A stretch of 64,000 nt of DNA from Podaxis mareebaensis (Eukaryota > Basidiomycota > Agaricomycetes > Agaricales > Agaricaceae). Under the pieces are notes generated by a model, which was given only the letters and a program-made list of their open reading frames with translations, did no database searches and was not told the origin of the DNA. Position 1 is the stretch's first letter, and each line of letters opens with the position of its first letter. The DNA lies in NCBI GenBank assembly GCA_018524725.1, contig JAEUWP010000145.1, positions 124,001 through 188,000 of the forward strand. The letters are read 5' to 3'. Below, one piece after another: positions 49,021-61,072 of this stretch. A program made the position numbers and the translations under genes.

Positions 49021-50380
49021 TTAGCACCCAATGAGGACATCAGCATAAGGACCTGCGAAACAAGGCAATTATTAGGGTTGTAATAAAAATGTGAAGAGCA
49101 AGAAGAGCGTACCATTATGATCAGATAGTTCGGCCTGGAAAACGTTCTTTGCATCACCAGTAGAGCAACGTGCATCATCGTTATCCTGTCCTGGGCAGGA
49201 AACGAAGGAACTGTCGCTGCTTTGTATGTGGATCTCGCTTGCGGGATGATGGAAACCGAGGAACCGGCCAGGAAGAATGGGGACTGGGTCTTTCCTAATA
49301 CCGTGGTTTGGTGATTAGTTTACTACTGTGCAGAGGGAGACCGCGTGCATACTTGTTAGTGATACGTGTAAGCTTGACATTCGCATCTACGAAGTCGGCA
49401 AATTCCTGGTCCCCCACCTAGAGTTTCGACAGTAAACATATAATTGCCTATTCATCTGCCCAAGGCGTGGACATACACGAGGCATACCATACCCAACCAT
49501 CTCGAGGTCGATGTTGGGAATATGAAGCGGGAGGAATACGGCGTCAAGTAGACCGATTGCAGCACCTGAGACTATAAGGATTTCGAGGGGCGCGGGGACT
49601 TCAGGCCAACCTACCAAGAGAGTGACCGACGACGGTGACTTTGTTCGTGGTGTGATCTTGCATCGTCTTTTTAACGGCAGAAAGAACATCCTGTGCGGTT
49701 CTAGCGGGTCCACTCAGACACAAGTTCTGGCACATATGATATGAAACGCACTCTGCGTGGGCCTCAGAAAAACCATTATGAACTTTAATATTGTCCGAGA
49801 TCCCAGGGAACAGATCAGGGTCTAGGTTGTCACGTATGATATCTGCGTCTGTTAGGAGTGGCATGCTAAGGAAGAATCAATGTAAGTTATGGGTTATGTT
49901 GTGATAATCGGATAAAACACGAGCATCTTAGACGGATCAGTTCCTTGATGGGCAACAATAACGGTCTGTAGAGCAGGATAAGTCTGGTACCATGAAACAA
50001 GGATGAAGTGCGTACACTGAGGTCTGGGTCAAATCCCACGTACCAGAATTGGACGTCATTACCATCGCCACCAGACGCTGTGGGTTGAAAGTTGGGATTA
50101 GCATCGCAGTTGGCTGTAAAGATAGCAAGGTCCAGACAGTTAGATTGTGTCGTTCCAGAAATTCCTTGACAATCATCGTACCTCCGCAAGACCAGTCCTT
50201 GGTCTGAGCAGCAGAGCAGTAGGCTGTACTTGCGAAGAATGTTAAGGGCCTGAATTTATCGACATCAGCTGTAGCGAGTGTTGAGAATGTTCCTTGTCGT
50301 GGCACAAGAGAGACTGGTGCTGTGAGGACTAGGCTCGCCCCGAGGAGAAGAGTACCGATTTGAAAGAATGAATAGGCCAT
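49021..50380 (-). CDS. Secreted class 3 lipase
   Basis: Fungal triacylglycerol lipase of the Rhizomucor type. The signal peptide MAYSFFQIGTLLLGASLVLT is followed by a short propeptide ending at VPR, then QGTFSTLATADVDKFRPLTF and FASTAYCSAAQTKDWSCGG. Later exons read ANCDANPNFQPTASGGDGND, VQFWYVGFDPD and SDNIKVHNGFSEAHAE. The nucleophile elbow VTVVGHSLG lies near 49620 with AAIGLLDAVFLPLHIPNIDL after an intron. Catalytic Asp lies in KDPVPILPGRFLGF and His in FHHPASEIHIQ. The protein ends PYADVLIGC. The stop (TAA) is at 49023-49021. It is divergent from the GH5 pseudogene and is the parent-like copy of the fragment at 45343-45665. Confidence 0.88.
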
Positions 50381-52569
50381 CAGATGGGAGGGTGTTGTTC
50401 AAAAGGCCACTCAAGAAAAGCAAGGCGCGGAATGAAAGGAGAGTCAAAGCGGGGCCAAATGCCAAGCGAGCCAGCCAGTGGCGAACGAGAATAAAGGAAA
50501 TGCTTGTTTATTGAGGTATAAATGCTGGCTGAAATATGTGGGAAGTGTCGGTATGGCCATCAAGTGTAGTTGTTGGACAGATCGTCGTTGCGCAGGGATC
50601 CGCTACTGATTGTGATGGTTGTTATTGATCATAAGGGCAGCATGTGTTGCGTTGGCGAAAAGGCGATCAGAGGCGTCAGGATTTCGAACTGAACAGCCAT
50701 CGGATTATGTTCCTATGATATATCTGAGGGCAAAGAACAGTTGCAATGATTATGTGTTTTGGGCTGTTTTCAATCACCCAACATGGGAACAGGACCCCAA
50801 ACCAAATGAGGGCAAGATCCGAGTCAAAGGAATCCCAAGTAACACGATTCCGCTCCGGTTTCGAGGCAACGATTCTGCGTGTACACTGCTCAATACAACA
50901 AACATGGGACCGTTTGTTTTCATGCCGATTCTACTCAATAGTCACAGTCAGTAGACAGAGTACTATGGACTGCCTGCAATTCGTATCACATCGCATGGTT
51001 TGACAAGGACTGTATTCAGCTGTTGCAGGTCAAAAATACTGCACCGAAAGAACGGATCTGCTCAGGTCACAACTTACCAGTCAGCCAAGTATCCTGGTGA
51101 GATGGGGTGTGGCTTTACCGTCACTCCTTTTAACCACTTGTGTTCTAATAAAAAGGCGGATGCATAGTGATTGAATGTCCATTGTAGGTGGGTTGTATGC
51201 GTACACGCGTACACACGTAGAACGAGAGAACGAGAGAGAGAGGGAGAACATGCTTTAATTGCTAGTAACGACGACAGGCATAGATAGACTGAAGCGACGA
51301 AGTGCGTAACTAGAACTGCGATGACGCTCATGGGCTTAGAGCTATGAAAAATGAGTCAGAAGAATATTCGATGAATTTCCTGCACTGTGGAACGGAGAAC
51401 GCAGGCTTCAGGGTCGAAGAAATGCTATTGGCGAGTGGAGAATGGAACAAAAACTACACTAAGAAACAATATGAAAGAAAAATCAACGATTCCTACCAAA
51501 TGCACCCGTCTATGCGGCATCCTCGCGTAGCCGTCTTGGTACCCCCACTCCATTAGACATGATGTGTAAACTTTGGAAATCTGAGGTGACGTCGCGGAGA
51601 GCGGAATAGAGCTGTTCGTCCGAAACAGCGGAGCTTATCCCAACAGTGGCATTCCATAGTACTCGTACCATCCGCTACACAGTGCGCACCATAACTGTCG
51701 GTGGCTTGTACCTTGGGCGGATGAACCTTTTGAAACTTTGTATGAAAGATGTTGCACCTATTTCTGTGTATTATGCAGGTACTTATTTATTCGAGATGAC
51801 TTTGAGCGGATGGGGAGAGCGACTGACAGGCTCGGAATCACGCTTTGGCGGGCTCACCGAGCACACTGCGTCAACATTGTGAGCTGGTCAACACGTCGTG
51901 GCTCGGTGTACCACCCAAGGTACTACGGGCCACAGAAATTCACTAATGGTATCCAGTGTTACGTATGTATGTATTGCAAAAACTGGGCGGGGCGCTTGAT
52001 GAAACATCTCCTACTGAAAAGCAGGCCGAATACCCCGAAAACACACTCTATCATTGTCAGGGCTAGCGCTGGGCTGAAAAAGGTTGAAAAAACATTTTTT
52101 TTGAAAACAATCTTCATATTCGCACGTGAATAACACATTTTTAACAGAGGTATGTATTTCTCAACACAAGGTCGAGTGGGACATGTGAATTCAGCACAAG
52201 CCTTTGAGGTTTGAAACATGATTTGGCCGCCTTCGGAACAGCCCTGTGTCCAGTAATCTCCGCTTTTGTCAAATAGTCAAGCTCAACAGCCCCGCGCAAA
52301 GGAGTTTTGATTCTCTATCTTGCCGAGTATGAAGCTTTGACAGGGGAAGGGGTATTCAGTGCTCCTTCACTGGCTTCGAAGCCATCTCATGGTCATCTTG
52401 ATGACGGCGGAGTTGAATGACCACCTCTACATTACATTTCCTGCTTGCCTCTCTCTTTGATAACCTATCTCGCCTCGGTGAAACTCACGTTGATAACTCG
52501 GCTGATTCCGATTTCAACCCAGCCCTGAACTTGTCACACACACAAAGTAAAGGTGATCAAGTCGTTTGC
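50381..52569. other. Gene-poor stretch, no supported gene
   Basis: About 2.2 kb upstream of the lipase. Only short frames without family features; one GA-rich simple patch at 51220-51250 and a homopolymer A/T patch near 52095. This stretch has no counterpart in the first lipase-GH5 unit, where only about 200 bp lie between the corresponding points. Confidence 0.5.
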
Positions 52570-53128
52570 CTCACCAAGCCCTGAGTCCTCTTGACGAGAA
52601 AGCTCCCGTCACCACCAACCTGATTGCAGCATAGCCTGAGAACCATCAACCCCAGACTCGGTAGGAAACTTCGGATCAACGTCCGCTGACATAAGAGCGT
52701 CTGGACGACTGGGAAGGAGTCTGCATCAACCCTAGCACTCTGGCTCTCGGGCCACACTTACTCTGCTTTCTTCTGCTTCCCAAGCCCAAAGGAGAAACAT
52801 CAAGCCGACATGCGCCCTCATACAAGTACTCTCACATCTCCTGACAGTCCTGATGTCAGGGATTCTGGCAACTCCTAATGTCGTCCCCGACCCTGTTGAC
52901 GGTCCCCTGACTGCCTCTCTTGAAGCTTGAAGGCTTCGTCTTGTTCAGGGTGCCCCAGACGTTATTTCCGCTCGGCTTAGCTCAAAGTGACCAAACACAC
53001 AATCAACAGAATTGTAGGCCTTAAAAATGTTTACATCCCAATTACATCCCTCCAACATCTCCATCGTTTCGCTCCTTTAAACTTCGCTGGCGTGCCAGAT
53101 GAGATTCTTTATTGGGTCTGGTCCCACC
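52570..53128. repeat. GH5 upstream region, copy 2 of a diverged duplication
   Basis: Counterpart of 45866-46298 with the same order of short shared blocks ending at the GH5 start. Sequence has drifted, and small insertions separate the blocks. Confidence 0.6.
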
Positions 53129-54629
53129 ATGCCTTCCACTCTCTTTTATTTATCAGTATTGTTCGCTATTCTCACATCTGTCGTCGTAAAAGGCTGCCTT
53201 TCCCCCCAAAATCTATGGTGTCAACCTTGGCTCATGGTAAGTTTTACTGTATTACTCAATCCTCTAACTTACGTGTCCGCAGGCTTCTCATTGAACCATG
53301 GATGCTCCCCGAAGGTATATTCCTACGCACGTCAATATATGCTCCTCTTTAAATCCGGTCCTGCTAGAATGGATTCAAATGGGCGGTGAAAGGTGTGACG
53401 ACTGCTCGAAATGCATTGCCTCTGAGTTGTGCGTTATCTTCGCTTCCGTCACTTTTTCCAACATCATAAATTGGTATTCCAGCGAATTCGCCAAGGCCTA
53501 CCCCGATACCGTTGATGCCAAATTCGACGTTCATTGGTTCGTGCTCAGGATTCTCACTCGATAGCTGTAATTGCTTACTTACATCTGGACGCTCCAGGAA
53601 TACGTGGTTCAACCAGGCCGACGTTGACGAGCTAGTCAGCGTTGGGACCAACACCGTCAGAGTTCCCGTACGTATACGCACTATTCACTGACAAAGGTGT
53701 TAACGTGCTGACGAACTTAAGCTCGGATACTGGATTGTCGAAGACTTGGTCGACCGCTCCACAGAGTTTTTCCCTCGTGGTGGTCTGAAGCACCTTGTGC
53801 GTAAGAGATATCACTTGAGACTAGATGCAGGGTCAGTAATGGCCATCTCTAGCGCCGTGGGCTTCAACAACTCAAGGAAGCCGGGATCACCGTCATCCTT
53901 GACCATCATGCCCTACCAGGTGTTCAGTCACCACAGCAGCAGTTCGCCGGTCGATGTACGACTCTAACCCCTAGGTTTTAGGTTTGGAGTATGTGTCTCA
54001 TTTTCACAAGGATTACAATCCGTTCATGACTTTCTTAGGGCGTCGCTGACCCTAATCCGGAAGCCTATTTGACACATGTTTGCAGTAGGTGTTTTGTTTT
54101 TGGTTAGCGCCCTTCTAATGCTTCTTTTCTTCCACAAGACCTGGACCCCATTGAGAAAGACGCGGCACTAGGCAACAGTCCCCTGTACTTCGGAGGTGAT
54201 TTAGTTAATCGCGTTCTCAGTGATGAGTTGACTCAAGGAAACTTGCATCCAGAATGGGGACTTCCGACGCAATTCCAGGCAACTGATGAGTTCCTGTTCA
54301 AATGGGCCGATGCCCAGAAATTCTCCTATAGCAAGGGTGCTGGTTGGATTGTGAGTTACTTCCTTGTTCTTTGCTGCATCAGAGGTTGAACTGATCTGAA
54401 CTTTCTCCAGTTCTGGAACTTCAAGGTTGAGGAATCCCAGCTCGCAGGAGACTTAGCAAGGCAATGGTGAGCGTTTCTGCGGTGACTCACCCCAGATTCC
54501 TGACATTGAGTAACCTTGATTCCCTGTTACAGGTCATGCATGGAGGGAGTCAGACTTGGCTTCCTCACGAAGGATCCATCCAAGATGAATGATCCGGATG
54601 TCTGTGCTCCGTTCATCAAATCATCTTAG
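53129..54629 (+). pseudogene. GH5 pseudogene (frameshift plus internal deletion)
   Basis: Close copy of the GH5 gene at 46299-48531 with the same exon order and the same C-terminus (FIKSS, stop at 54627). Two lesions are visible. In the signal-peptide exon an A run has four bases (53188-53191) where the intact copy has three, which shifts the frame before NLGSW. At about 53962 the sequence jumps from the GRCTTD-equivalent point to the intron just before the microexon; compared with copy 1, 47131-47856 (726 bp) is missing. The deletion removes the acid/base NEP segment and about half of the barrel. The nucleophile exon and the rest of the 3' part are still well conserved, so decay is fairly recent or the copy is still exposed to gene conversion. 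Confidence 0.85.
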
Positions 54630-56114
54630 GTCTCCCTGCACCCTATCATGGGATCTTCTTGACCCCTGGCTGTGTATCTCCCCCCACGCTCGTTATAAAC
54701 TCTCGTTTCAACTCCTAACCGAATATCTTGCCCTCTGCTTGTAATAAACGCTCCCTGATCCCGTCATGTGGCCTGCGAACACACCATGAGAGCCGACAAT
54801 TGAAAGTACTTCATGCTAACGACAGGGGATGGAAATCTGCTTGAAGGCACCTTATACACCTTCTTTACCCATGTATTCACGAAGCGAGGTCACAATAACC
54901 CATCCCTAAGTGCATCCAGCATTTCCTACTGCCCGGTAACACCTAGTCAATATATCTTGAGGTTCGAGTAGAGTTGGAACGTTGGCCACAACTCCTAATA
55001 GTCCCGCCCTTGATGTTTGAAACCAAAGCTTGGCTCCCATATGACTATTGAAGCTAGTACGTCCACTTATTAGGGCCGGTTACAAGAAACCGGCATATAG
55101 CGGCACAACCAAGAGAGTAACTGTACTTCTGAAATCCGCCAACACGCGGATGTCGAAGACGAGATCAGCCCACCTGTTCTTGTCCTTTCGACAAGCAGCC
55201 CTCCGGTCAATATAAAGCTTCTTTCAAAACGTATGTGAGACTTTACAGAATTTCACATACAAATCAGCGAAACGAGGATTCCTTCAACTGGACGTACAGA
55301 AGCACCTACGTCGCGAATTACTAGTATGCTCAAGGGACTCCTCTTCATGTGCTGTTTGTAAGTTCAATCCCGAGATGGGCTGTAATAACAAGCAAATCGT
55401 CTATCTGGTAGCCCTTGCGACATGCCTTTTTGTGCTTCCCTGTGAGAGAACGTAACCCTTTGGAATCAGTTTCTCATAGTTTTTCTCGCATTGAGCTTCC
55501 ACATGTTCAACTAGCTTCATGTCGAAACTCCATCCTGCTGAATTGTGCAGCAGTAACAGACGTGGTCAGGCCCCTCACCATAAAAGCTATTACCATGTCT
55601 TCAAGTGATATTCATCTGTCGTTTAGTTTCATTAACAGACAAGGCTAAATTACGGCTCAACCCATGGGACAAATTCGAGCCGAGGAGCATGTGCTCGTCT
55701 TGTATCCGCATCATGCTTTGCTTCTCACTTCCCTAGAAGGAAGTGGGTCTCCATCAATTTATATCGTACTAAGTGAGTCCCTGCAGGAAGCTGCGGTATG
55801 TTGAATTCATCAGGAGCCTCGGGAGGCACTCTCTTCGTCTTGCGGCCACCCTCTTATAACAGACAGTCTCATTAATAGACCGAAGTTCGACGCTTTAGGT
55901 TTCTCGAGCACCCAACCCTTGGTTATTTTTATCCTCGCATGACTACTTCCTCCTGGTGTCTCATAGGCAACTAACAATTTCCTCTTCCCTCGGCTAATCT
56001 GACTCTGTATGTTATAGCAAAGTAAGAGTTCTCATGTGTGTTCCCTTCTTGGATATATAATCTGAAAGCCAAGGACTTCTTTATCCCGACTCTCCTCGCG
56101 GACGACCTGTCATC
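54630..56114 (+). promoter_or_regulatory. Spacer of 1.5 kb and promoter of the second lipase
   Basis: No gene is supported. A good TATA-like box (GATATATAAT at about 56052-56061) lies about 55-60 bp before the lipase ATG at 56115, a reasonable distance for a highly expressed secreted enzyme. Confidence 0.45.
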
Positions 56115-57503
56115 ATGGCCAAGCTTAATGTCGTTGCCTTTTTCTTGGCTGCATTTGCCGTTTATGGTGCTCGAGCTGCTCCTCCTGCCGAGAGGAGGCA
56201 GTCTATCACGGCCTTAACGGCAGCGCAGATCTCTGCATTTAAGCCATTTTCGTTTTTCGCTGCCACAGCATATTGCAATCCATCAGTAACCAGGACTTGG
56301 ACGTGTGGTGGTAAGTCTGACTTGGCGGATCCATGTTGCCCTTGTTTTATAATCAAATTGTTAGCGAATTGCAACGGAAATCCCGACTTCATCCCCGTCG
56401 CTTCTGGGGGGGATGGATCCTCAGTCCAGTTTTGTGAGTTCAGAAGGATTTATTGATACCACAGGAGCTCACCTTTAATCTAAGGGTATGTCGGGTTTTC
56501 CCCGTCCCAGAAAACCGTCATAGTCGCCCATCAGGGGACGGATACATCTCAGATGTAGGTCAACGCCAAATCAGCATAAGGGCATATACTTACCAGTGAC
56601 AAAGCGAAGCCCTTGCAACAGACGCGAACATTATCAGAGAACAACTTGATTCGACACTGTTTCCGGGAGTTGACTCGTCCGTGAGCGTTCATTCTGGCTT
56701 CGCTAACGAACAAGCCAAGTAAGTGGAAGTGTAGAAGTACCTTTAAGAATCCTTACGTACGTGATAAATCAGGACAGCCACCCAGGTCTTGGCAGCGGTC
56801 AAGACTGCAATCTCTGCACACGGTGCAACCCAAGTGACCATCGTAGGACACTCCCTAGGTAGGCGACCTCAAGTCACGTTCCTCTACCCGTTTGCTCAAA
56901 TACTGCTGGGATCTTAATAGGTGCTGCCATTGCTCTCCTCGACGCAGTCTATCTCCCACTCCACATCAGCGGGGTCTCTTTCCGTACAATCACATACGGA
57001 ATGCCAAGAGTACGTCCACCAAGCTTTGTGGTATCTCTGTCGTAGATTGATTTTCACACAGGTTGGCAACCAAGCATTCGCTGATTATGTGGACTCCCAC
57101 GTCGCGTTGACTCGTATCATCAATAGGTAGCTAGCAGCTCGTTATACGTGGTCCCCGAAGAGATCTCTTACCAGTTGAAAACAGGGAGGACGCAGTTCCT
57201 ATCGTGCCAGGTGCGCCTTGAGCTTTTGGATCTCTGTACGCTGGTTGAAATTTTGAAGGCCGGTTCTTGGGCTACCATCACCCATCTGGAGAGGTTCACA
57301 TCCAAGATTCCGGACAATGGCTGGCTTGCCCAGGTGTGTTCCCACGCATCTCCGTTCTAGTTTGATAGACGTAGCGTTAATCATCTAAACCAGGCCAGGA
57401 CAACACCAGTGATCTCTGCATTGTAGGAGACGTAAGCAACATTCTTGAAGGCGAGTCTGGCGATCACGCTGGGCCCTATGATGGAGTACGCATGGGTTGC
57501 TAG
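56115..57503 (+). CDS. Secreted class 3 lipase
   Basis: Signal peptide MAKLNVVAFFLAAFAVYGAR, then a dibasic propeptide site ERR and the mature start QSITALTAAQISAFKPFSFF. Exons give TAYCNPSVTRTWTCGG, ANCNGNPDFIPVASGGDGSS, YVGFSPSQKTVIVAHQGTDT, VHSGFANEQAK and the nucleophile elbow VTIVGHSLG near 56855. Next are AIALLDAVYLPLHISGVSF, TYGMPR and VGNQAFADYVDSHVALTRII. The 3' part looks broken at first, but removal of introns at about 57127-57183, 57217-57265 and 57334-57393 restores DAVPIVPGRFLGYHHPSGEV and HIQDSGQWLACPGQDN, ending GPYDGVRMGC. The triad Ser, Asp and His are all present. It lies in tandem with the next lipase. Confidence 0.87.
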
Positions 57504-58182
57504 ATTGGTGAGCTTGTAAAGATCTTTACGAGCTGCAAAAAGGTTGTGGTTGGACTCAACTCCCGTGAGATCAAATATCATCTGCCCAAAGTAAATTGAC
57601 ACAATCGGTCCCCGAAAACCCCGTTGTACGTCTTCTTGAAAACGTTGCAAGACTCACGAGCCAGCGTGGTTGTGCAACAAGCCGGGTGAGGTGCTCCAAG
57701 AGCGCATGAACGATGTGGTTATCGGCTACCATGCGAGTCCCACGCGATAAACAATAGAAATGATAGAAATGGCGCGGGGAAATTAGCTGATCACGTTGGT
57801 TCAAACCTTCTTACAGAACACCAAACCGCATGGACGCATGAGCCTCAAAGAATACGGCGCATATGGTATCAAAATAATCCCTGTCCGGAACTACCGTCAT
57901 TATAACTCCCCCAAGAACACATGTCAAAAATCCCTTCGCACTGGATCAGTTGAACGTTCATCATCATGCTACGCATCAAGGAACACTGTTGATAATGTTT
58001 CATTTCAGGTTTAGTTGCTCATATGGTCTCAGTATTTGAGACGGACCATCAAGGGATCAAGAAGGGCCTGGGGCGAATATAATAACATTTGTCTGGTGGT
58101 CGTTCCAGCTCCAGAGGCATCCGAGGTCTTTTCAGGCTCTTCCTCTCTAGGCTCGTTTAGTTCCCTGTCGTGACCCACGGAA
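57504..58182 (+). promoter_or_regulatory. Spacer and promoter of the third lipase
   Basis: About 0.7 kb without a supported gene. An AT-rich TATA-like stretch (GAATATAATAAC at about 58075-58086) lies roughly 100 bp before the lipase start. Confidence 0.4.
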
Positions 58183-59418
58183 ATGTTTGCTTCACGCCTG
58201 ACTACTCTTCTGCTTTCTTTTGTCCTCGCTGCGGTCACTGTCAGTGCTGCACCTGTGCATGACATTGCCGCTGGCGAGCCGGTGACACCGAACTTGACCC
58301 TCCTCGAGAAACGTGCTACTGTCCCTTTGACTGCCGCTGAAAAGGCCTCGTACAAGCCCTACACTTATTATGCTGCAGTTGCGGCCTGTGAACCCTCTAC
58401 CCTCCTGGCATGGAACTGCGGTGGTAAGGCGTCTCATGTCCATATATACGCCTCATTGATCGTGTCTCGTCGTGTTATACAGCCAAGTGTAGTGCAAACT
58501 CGGCGTTCGAACCTGTTGCTGCCGGTGGTAACGGTGCATCCGTACAATATTGGTATGTTGGCTACGACTCGGCTCTTGCGACCGTCGTCGTCGGCTTCCA
58601 AGGAACCGACGCTGACAAGATGTACGTAGCCACAAGGTTCCTGCTTGAACATTTACAAATCACTACTCTAGCTTGCCCGTCATCACCGACGCCAACTTCT
58701 TCCTGACTCCCCTCCGCACTGAGCTCTTCCCCGGACTTAGTAGCAGCATCGAGACCCACAATGGCTTCGGCGATGCCCAAGCCGCGTATGTTTCATCTTC
58801 ACTTTCCCTTTGTCGAATATGGAACTGAGCTCAAATGTGTTTAGATCTGCTGCACCCGTTCTCGCCGCTGTGAAATCTGCTATGTCGAAATACGGTGCTA
58901 CCCGTGTCACTGTTGTCGGTCATTCCCTCGGTAAGCTCTCCAATTTGGTGAATCCTAGTAAATTAACTAAAACCTTTGATCTATAGGCGGTGCCATCGCC
59001 ACGATCTCCATCATCCATCTCAAGATCAACCTCCCATCAACCACCACTTTCAAACTTGTTACCTACGGTTCTCCTCGTGTTGGGAATCAGGCGTTCGTCG
59101 ACTATGTCAACTCTCACTTCCCTGGTGCCGTCGCCCGCATCGATAACCAGTTAGTCTTTCTTCATGCTGTTTAAAAACGCTGAGGCGACCATGGTTTTTA
59201 TTAGGGATGATATTGTTCCCATTGTTCCCGGCCGCTTCCTTGGCTTTGCTCATATTGAGGGCGAGATCCACATTCTGAATGATAACTCTTGGGTCTCTTG
59301 CCCTGGTCAGGATAACACGGATCCTAATTGCACCATCGGCTATGTTCCCAACATCTTCGCTGGCGATACCGGTGACCATAGCGGTCCGTATGATGGCGTC
59401 ATGATGGGTTGTTCGTAA
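58183..59418 (+). CDS. Secreted class 3 lipase
   Basis: Signal peptide MFASRLTTLLLSFVLAAVTV, propeptide with a KR processing site (TLLEKR), and mature start ATVPLTAAEKASYKPYTYYA. Motifs in order: LLAWNCGG, NSAFEPVAAGGNGASVQYWY, VVVGFQGTDADKI, HNGFGDAQAA, the nucleophile elbow VTVVGHSLGGAIATISI near 58915, LVTYGSPRVGNQAFVDYVN, catalytic Asp in DDIVPIVPGRFLGF, His in FAHIEGEIHI, and the end GPYDGVMMGCS. The gene is intact, with about six short introns. It is the most distinct of the three lipases here: the residues around GHSLG and the HIEG replacing HHPS differ from the other two. Confidence 0.9.
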
Positions 59419-59728
59419 ATTATGACCGAATAGCATGGCTTGATGTCTTGAACGTGAAAAGATATTATGTACGTTACGTGGTAGATATGAAGGCATCAAA
59501 GTGAAAATTAATTGACGTTGATATTTGGTGGGTCGTCGAGGGCAGGTTGAATTTGAATACCAGTATTAGAGTGGATACGGGTATATCTGGTTGTGGGGAT
59601 CAGCTCGGCATGTTCCCGGTCCAAAGGGCATCGACAAGAAAACAGTGGATGACAACATTAATCCATGCAGTGGGAATATGGATATAATCTATTTAATAGT
59701 ATGTCAAGGACACGATGCGCTTCTACAT

Positions 59729-60743
59729 TCAGATAGCCTTGCTCTTGACGAGTTCTGAAAAACAAATCAATAACTCATCCAGATTGGAAGAAAATGTCTC
59801 AAGACTCACGCTCTACTTCGGCGACAGCACCGGCAAGGATCTCCTGCTGAGTCTTGGGCTCTCGGATGTTGGCAAGGACCTTGTCAATGACGGTTTTAGT
59901 GAGCTCTGCCTGCTCACTCTCCTTGAGCTGCTGCTCGTAACGAACCCAGCTGTCAAGGACAGACTTGAGTTCGGAGGCAACAGCCACCTTTTGCTTCTGG
60001 ACAAAGGTCTCCGACTCGAGCTTGGCTGTTTCCTTTGGCGAGAATGAGTACGCCACCGACACACCCAAGAACCACGACGCACCTTGGACAAATCGAAGAG
60101 AGCCTTGGTGACGGCAACAACATCCTTCATCTTTCCAACGGAATCAATGCGCTCATGAACTGCCTGTGTGTGCTCAGCACGAGCACCATCCAGAATCTTC
60201 TTGATGCGCTGAATGTGACCCTCCGCCCACTGGCTATATGGCTCGCGTGCAACCTAAACGTCCCAAGAGAAGTTCAATTCGATATCCCTGCATTGAACCG
60301 GTTAACGAGGCACGACGGCGCGTACCTTGCCAATATAGGTGAAAACAATGATGGAACCGACAAGGAGGACGGTTTCCTCGTTCATGACGTAGAGCTCGTT
60401 TGAGATGGCGGCAGCAAGAAGACCAGTTCCGAGGAGGGCGGTACCCGTCTTGGTGATGATACCGGGCTTGGAGGGGAGTTTGTCAACGATTTCATCGGCA
60501 CGCTGGGAAGGGGGAGGAGTTGCGAGGCCGCGGCTATATTGAACAAAGGTCGAAACATTTGGTCAAGGGCGTTTTGGCTCGTGCAGGGCGGTAGGAACGT
60601 ACGCATGCACTGCGGTAGCAACAGCGCGAGGGCGGACTAAACAAAGTGCGGAACTTGGTTAGGATTTGCAGGCAGAATGCTAGAAAGAAGAGCTCACTAG
60701 CAGCCCGGAGTGAGCTTGTAGCAATCCTTGAGACGGAGGCCAT
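59729..60743 (-). CDS. ATP4: Mitochondrial ATP synthase subunit b (subunit 4)
   Basis: Peripheral-stalk subunit of F1Fo ATP synthase. The start MASVSRIATSSLRAA at 60743 is a presequence split by an intron, continuing with VRPRAVATAVH. After RGLATPPPSQRADEIVDKLP the mature protein reads SKPGIITKTGTALLGTGLLA, AAISNELYVMNEETVLLVGS and IIVFTYIGK, which form the membrane hairpin. The long stalk helix follows (PYSQWAEGHIQRIKKILDGA, RIDSVGKMKDVVAVTKALFD, ETAKLESETFVQKQKVAVAS, WVRYEQQLKESEQAELTKTV) and ends ELVKSKAI. Length is about that of fungal Atp4. It is convergent with the third lipase, 310 bp apart. Confidence 0.92.
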
Positions 60744-61072
60744 ACCGGAGGAGTTTTTGGAAAGGAAAAAGGGAGGAGCTGCTGAGCTGGTCAATTTCGG
60801 GTCCCTCCTTCTCCCAACACCGTGGGAACAGGTTCCCGACTTTTCACGAACATACCTGAGGTTAGGGTTATCCTATGTTCGACAAACCAAGGTGCGTAAT
60901 AAAGAACGTGTACATGAACTATCAATGAGCTTTCCTTGGTTGCAGACGTGCTGTTTATGCTAAATCGGTACTACCCTCCAAGGCTAGCTCGAAATTTGAA
61001 ATAATTGCAAACGTCCAAGTTTGAGCTATCGACTGCGAAAACAATGGCGAGAGTGACAACCAATGCAAGGTG
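60744..61072. other. Spacer, ATP4 promoter
   Basis: About 330 bp upstream of ATP4 and downstream of the next minus-strand gene. Nothing else was recognised. Confidence 0.5.

Noticed and set aside
57127..57503. Apparent truncation of the second lipase after LTRIINR
   Set aside because: Removing three short GT-AG introns restores the catalytic Asp and His region and the family C-terminus, so the gene is intact.
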